This document shows positions 46,562-59,180 of a DNA stretch of 64,000 bases, piece after piece. The notes beneath the pieces are model-generated. The model was not told the DNA's origin. It saw only the letters and a program-made list of their open reading frames with translations, and did not search any database. Position numbers and translations under genes: made by a program. Origin of the DNA: Prosapia bicincta (Eukaryota; Arthropoda; Insecta; Hemiptera; Cercopidae); assembly GCA_036971475.1 (NCBI GenBank), contig JBAIZL010000002.1, positions 357,108,082 to 357,172,081 of the forward strand. Direction: 5' to 3'. Position 1 is the first letter of the stretch. Every line of letters begins with the position of its first letter.

Positions 46562-47632
46562 CTGAAAGAAAACAAATTAATTACACATTTTGAGCTTTAA
46601 AATGGATTCTGACTAAATATATCATTCCTTATTAGTAAAAAATCTGTAGTTTTATTTGCTAGACATATATCTTTATAAATATTCACACAATTAGTAATAT
46701 TTCTTGAGTTACTTTTACAAACTGCATTGGTAAATGGTGTTTGTATTTAAAATCAAAATGAACTACAAACTAATTTGCTGATGACATGATTTATCTTATA
46801 CTACTTGGCAATCTTTTGGGAGTTTATTCTATGGCTAAAGATTTAAAAAAGTAATGCTAAACCGAAGTTCAGAATTGCTTTGCTACCAAGCTATAACTGG
46901 TTAAATAATTCGGTCAAATCCCATCTCTTATTTTGACAAGTTATCTGACACTGGGTTTCACTTGAGCAAACTCATCATATACCAACATTTACAATTATTT
47001 TGTGTTAATATTTTAACAATTTGTTGTTTTAACAAACAAATTTTTATGTAAGCATGAAGAATGAAAACATATAGATTACTATTGTAAGAAATTGCTTTCA
47101 AATTCCAAGTGGCCGAATATGATAAATGGAATGTGTTTCAGCTTACATCATGCCAATAATATGAAGCACTCTCTTTGATTGTTGACATACTTCAGTAGGA
47201 TTCAGTTATCAAAACTTGTAAGTATGGGATAATGTGTAGTAAGTGTTGCTGAAAATGTTACTTATCAAGATAGCTCATAATATACTGCAAATCTGGGAAT
47301 CAAATGTAGAGGAAGATTTGTTAACTTCTTATGATTTTTAGCTTTAAGAATTGAACAATTCTAGTCCAAGAACTGTAACTGATAGTTTTTGAGAACACTG
47401 ATAGACATCATAAAAAAGTGAAAATAAAATTTATATTTTTCAGGTTTGATGACAGATAATACTAGTTAGCTATTGACAATTAAATATTTTCTTACAAAAT
47501 TTATAGGAAAAAAGTAATATAAAATTGCTAAAATTTCTAAAAAACTTCAAGAAATATGAATTTAAATGAATGTAATATTGACGAAATTATCAAATCAACT
47601 ACAAAATGTTTAATGATATGATTTTTTCAGAG

Positions 47633-47636
<4 letters not shown>
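46562..47636. other. Channel intron, no other feature
   Basis: Mirror of 7402-8465; AT-rich, nothing recognised. Confidence 0.4.

Positions 47637-47698
<62 letters not shown>
47637..47698. repeat. (TA)n microsatellite
   Basis: Counterpart of 7326-7401, shorter. Confidence 0.97.
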
Positions 47699-47701
<3 letters not shown>

Positions 47702-48224
47702 CAAATTTATCTTTAAAAAAACTAATAATAAAACATTTTTTATTACTATTATTATCTTAGTTACTATTCTTTTTAATAATATGTAAAACTTTTAATCTAA
47801 AATAGCATACTGAAAATTAAAAAATATATAAACGGTACATTTATGTAAATGGAAAATTAAATCCAAAAATATTTTTCAAGAAATGTTATTATTTAAAACC
47901 TTTTGTTCTATAAATTGGCAGCAGTAACAGTTGATTTTACAGTTTACCAAATGTACAGATATTAAATTGTTGTAACATATCTAAATGAATACCACTTTAT
48001 TGTGAATACCATTTTATACTAGCCAGAAAAAGTGAAAGGTTATTGTAGTTAATCATAATTTTAAAAATTATAATTATTATTGGAAATACTATTAATTCTC
48101 TTACACGCATGAATTCAACTGATGTTATTAATTTAGATACAATGAAGATACAAAGTATGATAAAAAAATATGGTGAATAATTTTTTATTTAAAATAGTAA
48201 TAAACTTACATCGAAATTCGATTT

Positions 48225-48740
48225 AACCTCCTTCAAAGTACTGGCCTTGCCTGGCAATGTACTTATCCCAACGTTGAATCCAGGACAGGAAACATTTCTG
48301 GAAGGCTTCTTTCGGAAGGGCATTTAGCTGCTGGGTTGTACCCTCTCCACGTTAGGAAAATGGTGTCAAAACGTTTCCCTTTAAGCACAGTTTTAATTTT
48401 TGGGAAGAGCCAGAAGTTGCATGGTGCTAAATCGGGTGAGTATGGGAGATGTGGACAGACAGGAACACTTTTTTCCGCGAGTGCAAATGAGAGGCTAGGC
48501 ATGGCATAGCGCATTATCGTGATAAAGAAGAAAGCGATTTGCCAATTTTTTTGGTCTCTCTCTTTGTAAGACATTTTGCAAACATTGCAGTATGCCCTTA
48601 TAAAATTCAGAGTTCACAGTTTTTCCCCTTAGAACAAACTCTGATCGCACTACGCCCACACTATTTAAAAGAACAACTTTAGTACCTGTTTCTTATGACC
48701 AGTGCAAAAATGAGTTCTACAAAGTTAAAATTTAAAAAAA
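48225..48740 (-). pseudogene. mariner transposase C-terminal fragment (arm 2)
   Basis: Minus strand: AFFFITIMRYAMPSLSF in one frame over a degenerate LLHDNA block, then KSVPVCPHLPYSPDLAPCNF and LFPKIKTVLKGKRFDTI (48480-48350), the third-catalytic-residue block and following helix of mariner transposases. Frameshifts and stops present. Longer than the arm 1 copy by ~195 bp. Confidence 0.85.
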
Positions 48741-48803
48741 AGAATTTTAATGGTGCTTGATTAGAAAATACTTAATTGATCTGATTCCTATATCATATTT
48801 TAA

Positions 48804-49851
48804 CCCTTAGCGCTCGGATTTTTTTAACATGCTTTGCTTCCCTACTTGTAATTAAATTGAGACAAATTCCTCACCGGCAAGTTGCATTATTGTTTATGGA
48901 AAACTTTGTTTTCTATTACATGATTTTAGTAAACTAAGCTATTTTTATTCACTAATACTGTATGTACATGATTTTATTATCTTATTTGTAGTTTTGCAGA
49001 GTATGATATCTCTGAAAACCTTCTTCCAGATGAAGTCCTGGTTTTCTGCTGCATGTTTTGCAGTGAAAAACTGTTTCCCTTCTACCTCCTTTTATCTTCC
49101 TGTTAGTGCAAACTGCACAATCCTTAGAACTACTTTTATCATTGGAAAAGATTAAATGTAATTTCCCATTCAGTCTTTCTTCTTTGTCAGTAGTTGATGG
49201 TCGACCCCTCTTACTATACAGGTTATTCCTGATATCACCAATGCATTCCCTCACCAAGTTTTGCCAAAACTATTTTTGTTTAACAGGATTTTCTCTCATT
49301 TCCTTTTTTTGTTATTATAGATAATAAAAATGTTTACTACAGCTACATCTAATAGCCAGAAAAACATTTTCCTCCACCATTTATTTGTTCGTCTCGTAAA
49401 ACTGCACGGTTCATTATATTGAGCAGCTAAATCTACACCACCCAAAACTGGTTATATTTACAAATAACTGTTGGTTTAATTATTTTGTTTATGAAACTGA
49501 ACTACATTCTAATAAATCTGGATCGAGTAAAAGATCAGGAATTTCAGAATCACTAATTGCACGTGAAGCCATGGCAAACTACGAGTAAACAAATAACCTG
49601 CGAAACTGTAACCTACTTGCAGCTTACAACGTAGCGGCAAACTAGATTTTGTGATGACTCACATATTCCTAGACATTTTCAACTTAGTTCACATTATTGT
49701 CAATAGAGTGTAGCACAAAACAGTAAAAGATTGAATGTCGTGGGCTTCACCGCAGACGAGATATAGGCAATTGAAAATCGTGTCGGGTGACCCCTGACAT
49801 ACGAGGCAATATACGCTTGGCGGGGCTCCCCCGACAGTCGAGTGCTAAGGG
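48804..49851 (-). mobile_element. piggyBac-like element, internally deleted (arm 2)
   Basis: TTAA at 48800-48803 and 49852-49855 with the same 13-bp ends as 5356-6403. Same internal structure. Confidence 0.9.
48982..49310 (-). pseudogene. piggyBac transposase C-terminal remnant (arm 2)
   Basis: Minus strand LVRECIGDIRNN, GRPSTTDKEERLN, CAVCTNRKIKGG, FHCKTCSRKPG and RYHTLQNYK stop. Differs from arm 1 by a few substitutions (S/T, K/R). Only the C-terminal domain is present. Confidence 0.85.
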
Positions 49852-50959
49852 TTAATTAATGAATTTGGCTTCTCAAGGAATGGAATTCCTAAATTTTGTA
49901 ATACTCACATATGGGCAGAAAAAAAATCAAATGAGTTACGACATACTTTTTTATTCAACTTCTGTCATGAACTGGTTGGAAAATTATAATAGATCCAATT
50001 TTTTTTACCACTATAGCTCAATGGGAAAGATTGCCAAAGGTATATCTACAATATCTTTTAGAAGACATTCCCTATACAGATAGAATAAAGATATGGTTTT
50101 TGTCAGATGACTCATCTGTTATTTCTCACATTCTGTTACTGAATACGCAAATAACACATTTGGTAGCCAGTGGATGGGACAGGGAAAAGTTCAAAATGCT
50201 GGGTTTTAGTGTGCCAAATGCTGCTTTCAACAAAATGGTGGCCATATCAAACATCTGTATTGAATGAATCTTGTAATGTTATCAGTATTGTTACAAATTT
50301 TCATGGAATGCGTTCATATTTTAAAAATCATTTAAAATTTTGGTTAGCAAATTTTTTTATCAATTTTCTATGGTTTAAATTGTGTACAAATTTTTAATAA
50401 AAAATATTTATTTATCCCCAATTTCTTTGAAAATTTACTTGTTTATCGAACATAAAAAGTGTAAATTTCATTTCTGATTTTTATAATGTTTACCATTTTC
50501 TCAAAAACTATCAGCGACACAATTATAGGACTAGTTTTATTATTATTATTATTTTTTGTTAAAAACTTGAAAAATTATCAAATATACTTTTACATTAGGC
50601 TTTCCACAGTTTAGCCTAACTTGACATTAGGAATATAAATGTTTAAGAAAGGTTTTGGTCAGCCGTAGTTGGGTAAGAGGCATTTAAAAATTATTTTTCT
50701 AATTAATTTAATTAATTTTTAAATTAGAAATATCCAGTTTAAATACACCTGTATAGTGATAAAATACATAGCTTTACTACTTCATACATAATAGTTAATA
50801 CTTTTATTTTAGAATAATTTGATAATAATATGCTCTCATATTCTTTTCACACATGACAAATGATACAAAAAAATCGTTAAAATCCCCAGCAAAGAGTCAA
50901 CTTTGCTTTTGAATTGAATTGTTCAGTGATTAGAATTGACTAATTATAGAACACCTTAC

Positions 50960-51061
50960 CCTATGCATTGGTTCCGGGTTGTCATCAATAAGTTCTTCTA
51001 GGTTTCCAGATATTGCACGCTTCAGTTCAGGACCAGCATCATGTAGAGTCCGCAATCCTGC
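50960..51061 (-). CDS. Calcium channel alpha-1 exon (post-IQ), arm 2 copy
   Basis: Minus-strand 102-bp phase-0 exon, donor GTAAGG, acceptor AG at 51062-51063: [20 protein letters not shown] through DDNPEPMHR. It follows in phase from VTLQ of the 55778 exon. AGLRTLHD is the conserved Cav1 sequence after the IQ motif; cytoplasmic tail, calmodulin-regulatory region. Confidence 0.9.
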
Positions 51062-52054
51062 CTCTTTAAAATTAAATTATATGAAATGGAAAATATACAA
51101 TATGACATATATTTGTATCTGTTGGTAAAAATAATAATGATTTCCAAATTGGTTATATACAAGGGTATATCAGGATCAAAACTGTGTGGGGCATCCCACG
51201 GTTGCTCAGATTGTAACATTTTATTAATTGTAACATTTGTGGCATTGAAAAGGCTATTGAAACAAAAATTTTAAGTAAATTATATTAAATTTAAGCAGTG
51301 CTTTTACAGAATATTACAGTACCAAAAATTATGTTACAAATTTTTCCTTGAAAAAAACATCTTTATTATAGTTACATGTCTTATAATACGGTAAACACCT
51401 GTTACTTTGGCACTTTCAATACTCCGGCAATTCAAAATATAGTGTATAAATAGGATAGTGATTATCAGGGTTCGGGTCCGGTTGACCTGTCACTCGACAG
51501 TTAGGTCAAGTATTTTTTCCATCAAGAAGAAAAATTATTTTTCATGTTATTGCTGCTGATATAATAGAAATTCCCAGCAGGGCTCATTTTGGTAGGTTTC
51601 ATGTTAGCTTTAGAGTTGTGTTTTTCTTACCAAATGATACTAAAAGTACTAATATAAATATTTATTTGTAAATTTTATAATAAAACTACATTTTTTTAAA
51701 TCCCTAGAGTTCTAACAGAAAATATAGAATAATATATGAAACAAGTCGGATTGAAAAAACTTATAATGTCTATTCCAGGCTATATTAAATCATTAACTGA
51801 ATTTTGAACCTTTTACACCTGAGTTGATAAATTATATATTTTTCATGAGTATTTGTAGAACGTAGGAAAAATAGACAACAGATGTTATTGATTTATTTTT
51901 AGAGCTTAGGAATAAGGGATTGGTCTTAAACCAAAGGAAACAGATTTACTGATTAAATAAAGGCCTTGCCCATATTTATTCAATCACTCAAATGCTTTCT
52001 AGTTTATCTTTTCATGCTGCTTTTTTAAATAAATATTGAAATATACAGTTTCCT

Positions 52055-52345
52055 TAGAAAATCTTCACGTCATTTCAGAGATTGAAACCAACCGATCCCT
52101 AAACTTCCTCGACCGCACCATAACAAAAAGCCACACACAAAAACACAGCTTCAACATTTAGAGGAAACCTACAACAACAGACACACTTATCTCAAACAGA
52201 CACAACACCTCAAACCACCCTGTCCAACACAAGCATCTGCATTCAGATCTATGCTTTATTTAAAGAGCTTCCAATGACCACAGAAAACATAAACAAAGAG
52301 CAAGACACCAAATATTTACCATACACAAATGGATACAACACTTTT
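52055..52345 (+). mobile_element. Penelope-like remnant (arm 2)
   Basis: Plus strand NRSLNFLDRTITKSHTKTQ and following RT-tail sequence, then the join at ~52343 to DNA that in arm 1 lies beyond the element (1567). About 1.1 kb, including the GIY-YIG region, is deleted here. Confidence 0.75.
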
Positions 52346-53409
52346 TGAGAAAAAAATTGGTTCCAAATATAATTTTTAATCCCATATCGGTTTTCCTTGA
52401 AGAATTTCTGATGGACACTGTTTAATGAGGGTGATATATTTAGAACATTACATAAGATAGACTGACAGATTCTTATACTGGTCACCTGGTGGCATCTAGA
52501 TACTTCTTGGTGTCAACACCATTTCAGTCTGGTAAATAACTGAAAAATTACCACTGCCCTACCTAATTTTATTTTGTGTCATCATCTTATGAATATTAAT
52601 TTGTTTGTTTATAGGGGTACTTACTGGGTACTTACTTGTCATTTTCAATGAGAGTTTGACAAAGGTGTGCACTTTTAACACTTTATCTTCAATAATACTT
52701 TTATAAATACAGTGTGATATAGACCAATTTGTTTGTAAATTTTCAAAAATCATGGTGAAACTTCTGTGGCAAAAAACTGAAACGTTACAATTTACATTTT
52801 CAAAGATTTATAATTTAAAACGTGTGTAATTCTCTGTTAACTGCCTGTGGATGAAGACATCTGCCAGTATGTAATTGGGTAAAGTAGCTTCTGTAGTTCA
52901 AAACTTGATGATGTTTTACTAAACTAAAGTTAACGATGATAAAAACATTGTATAGTTGAACTATTTATCTAGAAGTAAAAATAACATTTTTTTTAATCTC
53001 ATAAGGAAGGAAGTTTGTTAATAGAATATACCTGATCATTTTTGTGTAGCCTATTTAAAATCATCGCTACAGGTTATTTTTTCTATTGAAAATTTTAAAA
53101 GAAAGAAAAGTAAAAAAGTACAATTTTCCTTTCATCAAGATAAAATGACAGATAATAAACTGTAATTGATACAGCAGAGTCTCACTCATTCATAATAAAG
53201 GGACCACCTCATGGATAAGCAAAAATGTCAGATAATAGGGAAAAGTTGAAAATTCAGGTAAAACAAAGGAGGTTTAAGTTTTAAAAATTTTCAATGTGTC
53301 AAGTTGATACTGTACAAAACTGGAAACACGTCGATTAAGATTTGACTCATACAGTAAATATTAGAAGTTGCAATGTACATACTTTATATAAAAGTAAAAA
53401 ATCTTGTGA

Positions 53410-54600
53410 TCTGTTTCACTGCATATTTATATGACACCTCTGAAAGATTAACAACAGGTTCTCTCTTGTCAATATCGATGCCATAATTTTTTACGACCAA
53501 TTTTTTACGCTGAACAATTTCTTTATCTGTTATGACATGTTCATTGTCTTCATGCAACCAAGCTTCAAAGTCTTCTACAGTTGCTTCCTCACATCCAGGG
53601 AATGGTAAGAATGAAGAAAAAACACATCACTATTCATTTTTGGAACCTCTTCATCTTCAATTTCATTTTCTCCTAACAACTTAGTTCACAATTTGGCAGT
53701 TGTTAACACATTTGTAAATAACTCAGGCTTTTACAATCTAATAAGCAATATTCTTTAATTTAAAATCTTTCTAATTAGCTATCACATCAGCCTGCCCACA
53801 ATCACCTTCCTCTAACAATGTTGATAGTAGCTTCCTTTAATAGGTTTTTTTATCTGTTTATAAGACACCCTGGTCCATTGGCTTGCAAATAGCTAGATGG
53901 ATCTACATTTGTTGGTAGAAAGATTACCTTAATGCCACCATGTTGAAGATCCTCTTCTCTCAGATGTTCGGGAGTTGTATCTTAATAATACAGTTTTTTT
54001 TTATATTTTTTTTTTAAAAGTATATTTCTGTGGAAACTACAAATTCCTTAAAAACGTATCTTTGACAACGTGCTGCTCATTCATGCACTTTCCTATCTCC
54101 AGTTAAGCTATCTTTTTAATGAAACAGTTGAAATATTTTACAAACTTTAATTATCTCTTCAAGGTTAGATGACAGTTCCCCAAAAATATTTAACTGCGGA
54201 TTCCATGGCATCTTTTCCACCTGTCAAGCTACTTAACACTCACTTTGAATTCTCTGTCACCTTCATTGAATTCATTTTGAAAATGCAATGCCTTTTCCAA
54301 CAGGAAAGCTCTGGAAATAAGAACCTTTGTCTCTGAACTAGGTAAACCGTAAGTACAGAGCATCAAATTACTTCATTGTTTTTCTCTCCTTTAATGCAAT
54401 TTCAGTCACTCTTGAGAAACACAATTTTTCTATTTCCAATCATTTTTTTCCAATTTCCTACTGTCCTGCACCATAGTTATCAGCAACCTCCTGCTTTATC
54501 TCCTTTGTTGGGTCTTTCTAGTGGATCAAGTTTTTGTTGTATTAATACAATGACCTTCTTTCTTTTTATTGACAAAACAGTGTAATGATAACAAAACAAT
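53410..54600 (-). pseudogene. Tigger/jerky transposase pseudogene (arm 2)
   Basis: Minus strand from about 54590: a degenerate CENP-B-type N-terminal HTH (KERRSL, NKNLIH, KEIKQEVADNYG pieces), FLLEKALHFQNEFNEGDREFK and LDRWKRCHGI (second HTH, 54320-54195), KSTLLNEQHVV-type debris, and near 53960-53500 the remnants seen at 1-500 of arm 1. Many stops; domain order is that of Tigger transposases. Confidence 0.7.
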
Positions 54601-54683
54601 AAGAACGACTCAAAACACAAAAGTAACACCTACTCATGAAAAACAATAGAATTTCATCAAAAAAAAAACACTTTGCTGAACAG

Positions 54684-54775
54684 TCTTGTCCGTAACTTAC
54701 AGCATTGAATAATGCACTGTCCTAGTGCAAAAGGCGCCTGATGAAAATATCAGTAAGTAGTGGTTATTTTGCCAA
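54684..54775. repeat. ~90-bp repeat shared with 62462-62546
   Basis: GTCTTGTCCGTAACTTACAG through ATCAGTAAGTAGTGGTTATT matches GTCTTGTCCATTACTCACAA through ATCAGTAAGTAGTGGTTTTT at the second site. Lies inside the Tigger element span; origin unknown. Confidence 0.6.
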
Positions 54776-55119
54776 GTTAATACCAAGAGTGTATTTATAG
54801 AAAAACCTAAAGATGTAAAACACAAAAACTGCAAGTTTAAAAAAAAACAGTAGCAGACTGATTCACAGTTTACACTATACTGAATGGAGCTGAGGAACTG
54901 AGCTATGACACTTGAAACAAAAGCTATGGCATTGTGGTATGGGCAGCTAAGCCAGAAGGTAAATTCTGTTGTGCATCCACTGGGGTAGCGATACACTCAG
55001 TGACAATTAAAACTAGAGTGTTCTAACAAGAAAAGCATTTTTTTATTGTTTCACTTTTTGAGGGTGCCAGATAAGACAGAATGTCAGAACTCAAAGCTAG
55101 GATAAGTGAGACTCTATTG

Positions 55120-55777
55120 TTTTAAGTTTCCCCCCCCCCTTCTGCTATAACAAAAGAGTGTGAAATGATTGGACAGTTATTTTTATTAATGTTTTAGCTT
55201 GAAAGTTTCCAGATTCACAATTATTAAAATTAAATGAATAAGAAAAACATGTATGTGAAAATTGTAGTTTTCTTGAATATCAATTAATCTATCTTCTGGC
55301 CCCTCAGTACAACATTGATAGGTTCTTTAGTTTCTCCATGATCAGTACTAAACTTCTGATGGGTTTTAAAGAAATCTATTCCATTACTGAGGCTTGTTAC
55401 CATCATATTGTACATTCCGAGTTTTTGGAGTTGTGCAGTCAGATGACCATGGCCAATATTTAGATGGAAGTAATCATGACTATATTTCTCGGGGAGTTTT
55501 TTTTGTGGTAAAAAAATTATAATACAAAAAATGTCATGCAAATCAAATTAACTCAAACTACTAAAAACATGGGTCAACAATATATGAGATTAAGGAGAGG
55601 TACTGAGTGGTGGGGGGTAGGTGGTGTGTGCGTGTGTGTGTTATTGTGTGTGTGCATATGTGTGTAAGCTCTTGTGTGTGTGTAGACGAGATGAACAAGA
55701 ACGTTGTTGAACACTGATGTCTAAATTATAAAAAATATACAGATTGAGAAGCACCAACTATATTATAAAATATTTAC
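55120..55777. other. Channel intron; C run and (TG)n-rich stretch
   Basis: C run at 55129-55138 and an imperfect (GT)n at 55624-55681. The 85-codon minus ORF at 55284-55541 resembles nothing I know and lies inside the intron. Confidence 0.5.
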
Positions 55778-55911
55778 TTGTAAAGTGACTGTGTTGTGAG
55801 ATTCTTTATCTCCATCTATCAGTTCCTGCTCTTTTCTTCTTTTGAAACGGCGAAAATAATCCTGGATAAGAAATGTAGCATAGAATTTTCCCACTGTCAC
55901 TTCATCATCCA
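55778..55911 (-). CDS. Calcium channel alpha-1 exon: pre-IQ segment
   Basis: Minus-strand 134-bp exon, acceptor TTTCCAG, donor GTAAAT, 2 bases plus 44 codons: [20 protein letters not shown], then [17 protein letters not shown] and ending [21 protein letters not shown](D/E)YFR(K/R)FK(K/R)RKEQ is the signature of Cav1 channels; this segment contains the IQ motif that binds calmodulin for Ca-dependent inactivation. Splices in phase to the 50960-51061 exon. Gene assignment to an insect Ca-alpha1D orthologue or duplicate is firm at family level. Confidence 0.95.
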
Positions 55912-57285
55912 CTGGAAACAAAGGTAGTATTATTGAGTATATGTTTGACTGATTTAAACTCTCAAGTAGGAGCCTATTGAGTTTGAAAATTGAATACCAG
56001 CATGCCTAAATAAAATTACAGTAATTTTACCAGACATTTTCATGCCAATACAGTTGAGTTTCGATAATTTGTGGTAAATGGGATCGAGACTCCCTCGTAT
56101 TACTGAAAACTTGGATTACATGGAAATAGATTCCTGTGCATCATAAAAAATGGGAGTTTCAATGAACCCTAATACTATAAATAAAAATGCACTAAATAAG
56201 TTTAAATTTATAGAGCTTTATATGAACATTTCTTGGAAGCCCAACCCATTTCCTTTGCATACCGTAATGATATAAACATTTTTTGGAGTCTCGACTCATT
56301 ATTTTCTTTGAAATAGATAAAATAGACTGAATAAAAATAGGCTCAAATTTAACGGATGTTTGAAATATTAGGACTTGGAATTTTGAGACTCTAATGTACT
56401 TGCATATTAGTAGTAAACAAGCTTTTATAAATATTTTAACATCTAAATAAAATTGTCCCCAGTATAACACATTTTAAAGAGTTTAAGTTTTGGGATCTAT
56501 AAACTGGGAAAATTCAAAATTGTTTTTCAGTTTATATTTTTATCAAGGAATTAACTTTCAACCTTTAACATAAATATGCTATTCAAACAAATAATTTAAT
56601 TTTTAGTTGAGCTATTTATCAACTATTGAGAAAATGCATGTTTAGTTATGGCTAGGTTTAGATTTATATATGCTTCAGACTTATGAAACTGAGGTTACGT
56701 TAATCGCATTATTATATGTTAAATTAAAAAATAGAATTTCACTTTCCGATATCTTCATGTTATTAGTAAAATTACTCATCAAAGGCAATTTATTTAACGG
56801 TTATGTGTAAAGCAAGTCAAAGATAAATATGTAAAAATCAAAGTGTATGAGTTTTTAAAAGCATGTATTTACAATAAACGTGCATAATGAACCTAACAAA
56901 ATATGTAGTTATAAACAATAATATGTGCCATTATCTTGACACCCATATAAGGAAACCAACTTTTTTTCTTTTAAAGATTTTCTTAAAAGTTTCTTTTAGT
57001 CTGTTTAGAACTGACAAAGCAACAACTACTTCATAATTTCCTCGATGCTCCAAGACATATTATGTGGACCTTTGTTGTTATTTCTTTTCTTGTTACATAC
57101 AGTACCATAGTTTTTAAATAAAATATAGGTTACAGTTCAAAAGGTGCTACTCATAATTTTCTCTTTTATCTAAATTTCTCCCTATTTATGTAGTTTGTTG
57201 AATGTAGATTTTAACAACACTGACAGAGATCAGATGTAATAATTTAGCTTATCAGTAATATAGTTGTATAAACATCTTTACTTAA
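55912..57285. other. Channel intron; possible small pogo-type MITE at 56052-56394
   Basis: CAGTTGAGTTTCGATAATTT at 56052 preceded by TA, and a complement-like CATTAGAGTCTCAAAAT ending near 56394, resemble pogo-type ends. No coding. The rest is featureless AT-rich DNA. Confidence 0.35.
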
Positions 57286-57490
57286 CTCCAGGAGGTGGCA
57301 CTACTTGATGTAACAGTTTTGGACTTGTTTTTTTTCAGATTTTTTTAATTATGGCTCTTAATTCAGCATTAGCGTAATCGATATTGCCTTCAGTTTTTAT
57401 TCTTAATAATGTTCTTACAACCGCAAATAAAGTTGCATTGAAAATTACAGTCCCATCACTATTCAGAGGCATGTTCATAGACACTAAACG
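57286..57490 (-). pseudogene. Calcium channel alpha-1 exon upstream of IQ, with in-frame TGA
   Basis: Minus strand, acceptor TTATTACAG then [41 protein letters not shown]-stop-KKTSPKLLHQVVPPPG. This is the highly conserved EF-hand/pre-IQ region of Cav1. The Trp of the usual KKIWKRTSPK is TGA and the next Arg is Lys (AAA). The 3' border reads GGAG-TTAAGT: to join in phase with the next exon (starting TG GAT GAT) the cut must follow GGAG, but no GT is there. A cut before GTTAAG would shift the frame. So as sequenced the exon cannot make a full channel; the locus looks like a decaying duplicate. The exon upstream was not found in the window. Confidence 0.88.
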
Positions 57491-58604
57491 CTGTAATAAC
57501 ATAATTAACTTACAACATTATAATCTGAGTTTTTAAGTGTAGCTCATTGAGCTATAACATGTCAATAACGTTTTAATTCATTCGTTCATGGCAATGAATC
57601 CATTACAAATATAATTAAAGTAAATTTATTAACAATTTATACATCATTAGTATATTTTAATATAATATCCCGATGGCACCAATATTGCAAAGACAATCAT
57701 ACCTGGTGATGCAGAAAGTCCTCTGGAACATAGAAAAATTATAACAATAACCTCTCTGTAAAACAAACACAAAACTTTATAGCCTGAAAGTTTCCTATTA
57801 GTCTTTTGGTAGAAAGTCACACAGTGTCTTTAAGGAGATGTTACAAATACTATTGCTTGATCAGAATGTATAGACTATAAATTATTACCAAGAATTCTTT
57901 GATATTCTCATCTATCATAAACCATGGAACTTAGCATACAAGAGCACACAACTTAATATGTTGAATGCTGATCACCAAAACAATAGTATTACCTTAGAAC
58001 TTCAAACATAACATTTTTATCACATACATATAACTCGCAATGGCCAGGAAGTAGTAACAAAAATATACTATAAAAAGTTCCCTAAAAACTAACATAAAGA
58101 ATTGGAATAAGCAGGGATCACACTAACAACAAAGCTAAAATATAGTTAAAGTCTCAAAGTTTTGACCGGAGACAGTTTTTGCACTGGCATAGTGCCAAAT
58201 AAGTCACAATCACAACTGATGAAACTCTCTGATTTTCAAACTAAGGAGAGCAAAAAACTTTGATGTTTCAAAAATCAAAGTAACACAAATGTAATGAAAA
58301 TCAAAGTTAAATTCTCAGAGTTTTAATATTATCTCATCGTTCCTTACACATTTTTAAATTCCCAGATATAATTTTTGAGCAATGCCATTTATGTTTGAAA
58401 CCAATATAAATACTACACCATGTATTTGTCAAGAAAGTTATCAATTACCTGCAAAGGTTATGTTTTTATTCTTGATATTTCTGAAATTATAGAAAAGTTT
58501 CTAGAAATTAAGGATAAAATTGAGAATTCTTTCAACATTATATAAAATATTTGCTAATTAATAGCAAAGTTTCTTGATGTAATCATCTCGAATTCACTGA
58601 TTAA
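57491..58604. other. Upstream intron sequence, no gene seen
   Basis: AT-rich; no exon or repeat end recognised. Confidence 0.4.
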
Positions 58605-58927
58605 ATTATAATTAAAAATTACCTAACTAAATGAATAGATAGGGCTTAATTGCTGATGCGTTTCAAAACAATAATTCATTTTACGAGAAAGAAAACATAT
58701 TAAATTACCACACACACTTTGAGGCCAACTCCCTTTTCCATTACATACGCACAACCAAAATAACACACCCCTTCCACAGTGATAAATCTATTCCGACACC
58801 TTTTGTACCTTACGTGTTATGCCGCCAGTAGAGGCTTTGCTTCGTAAAAGGAACGATTGTTTTGAAACGCGTCAGCAAATTAGCCCTATGTATTCACTTA
58901 GTTAAGTAATTTTTAATTATAATTAAT
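58605..58927. mobile_element. Foldback element, same family as 31691-31978
   Basis: TATAATTAAAAATTACCTAA at the left pairs with TTAAGTAATTTTTAATTATA at the right; GCTGATGCGTTTCAAAACAA pairs with TTGTTTTGAAACGCGTCAGC. A ~170-bp non-palindromic middle (58681-58850) includes GAGGCTTTGCTTCGT. Confidence 0.75.
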
Positions 58928-59180
58928 AGCAATTGCAATAATATCCTCAAAATAAATTTGTGCATAAAATGACACAGTGATATCCTGTTTACTTTAACCA
59001 AAACATCTATGAACATCTACATATTAAAATAACCAAAGATAACAGCTGCAATGAATGCTTCAGTAAATACCGGTCAATCATACTTGAGATTAAGCATTCA
59101 AGTTTTAATGGTTAAAAAAATTGTCATTTAAAACATCCATAAATTTTACCTTTTTATTACATTTTCAATGTAGGTACTTT

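Larger units (their letters stand above)
34625..53952 (-). repeat. Arm 2 of giant inverted repeat
   Basis: Reverse-complement partner of 1-20071, with spacer 20072-34624. Relative to arm 1 it lacks about 1.1 kb of the Penelope-like element. It keeps about 0.2 kb of mariner, about 0.7 kb at 40690-41433 and about 1.5 kb of the composite (37258-38757) that arm 1 has lost. It carries the complete hAT element at 42672-46447. The arm could continue past 53952, since its partner position is base 1 of the window. Confidence 0.95.
53172..55119 (-). mobile_element. Tigger/pogo element, full length but decayed (arm 2)
   Basis: Ends CAGCAGAGTCTCACTCATTC and (complement) CAATAGAGTCTCACTTATCC; TA at 53170-53171 on the left, degraded on the right. 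1948 bp. The arm 1 copy is cut by the window start. Confidence 0.8.

Noticed and set aside
55284..55541. 85-codon minus ORF in the channel intron
   Set aside because: No splice-site framing that fits the channel, no known motif.
55624..55681. (GT)n stretch as a regulatory Z-DNA element
   Set aside because: Short, imperfect, intronic microsatellite; no evidence of function.
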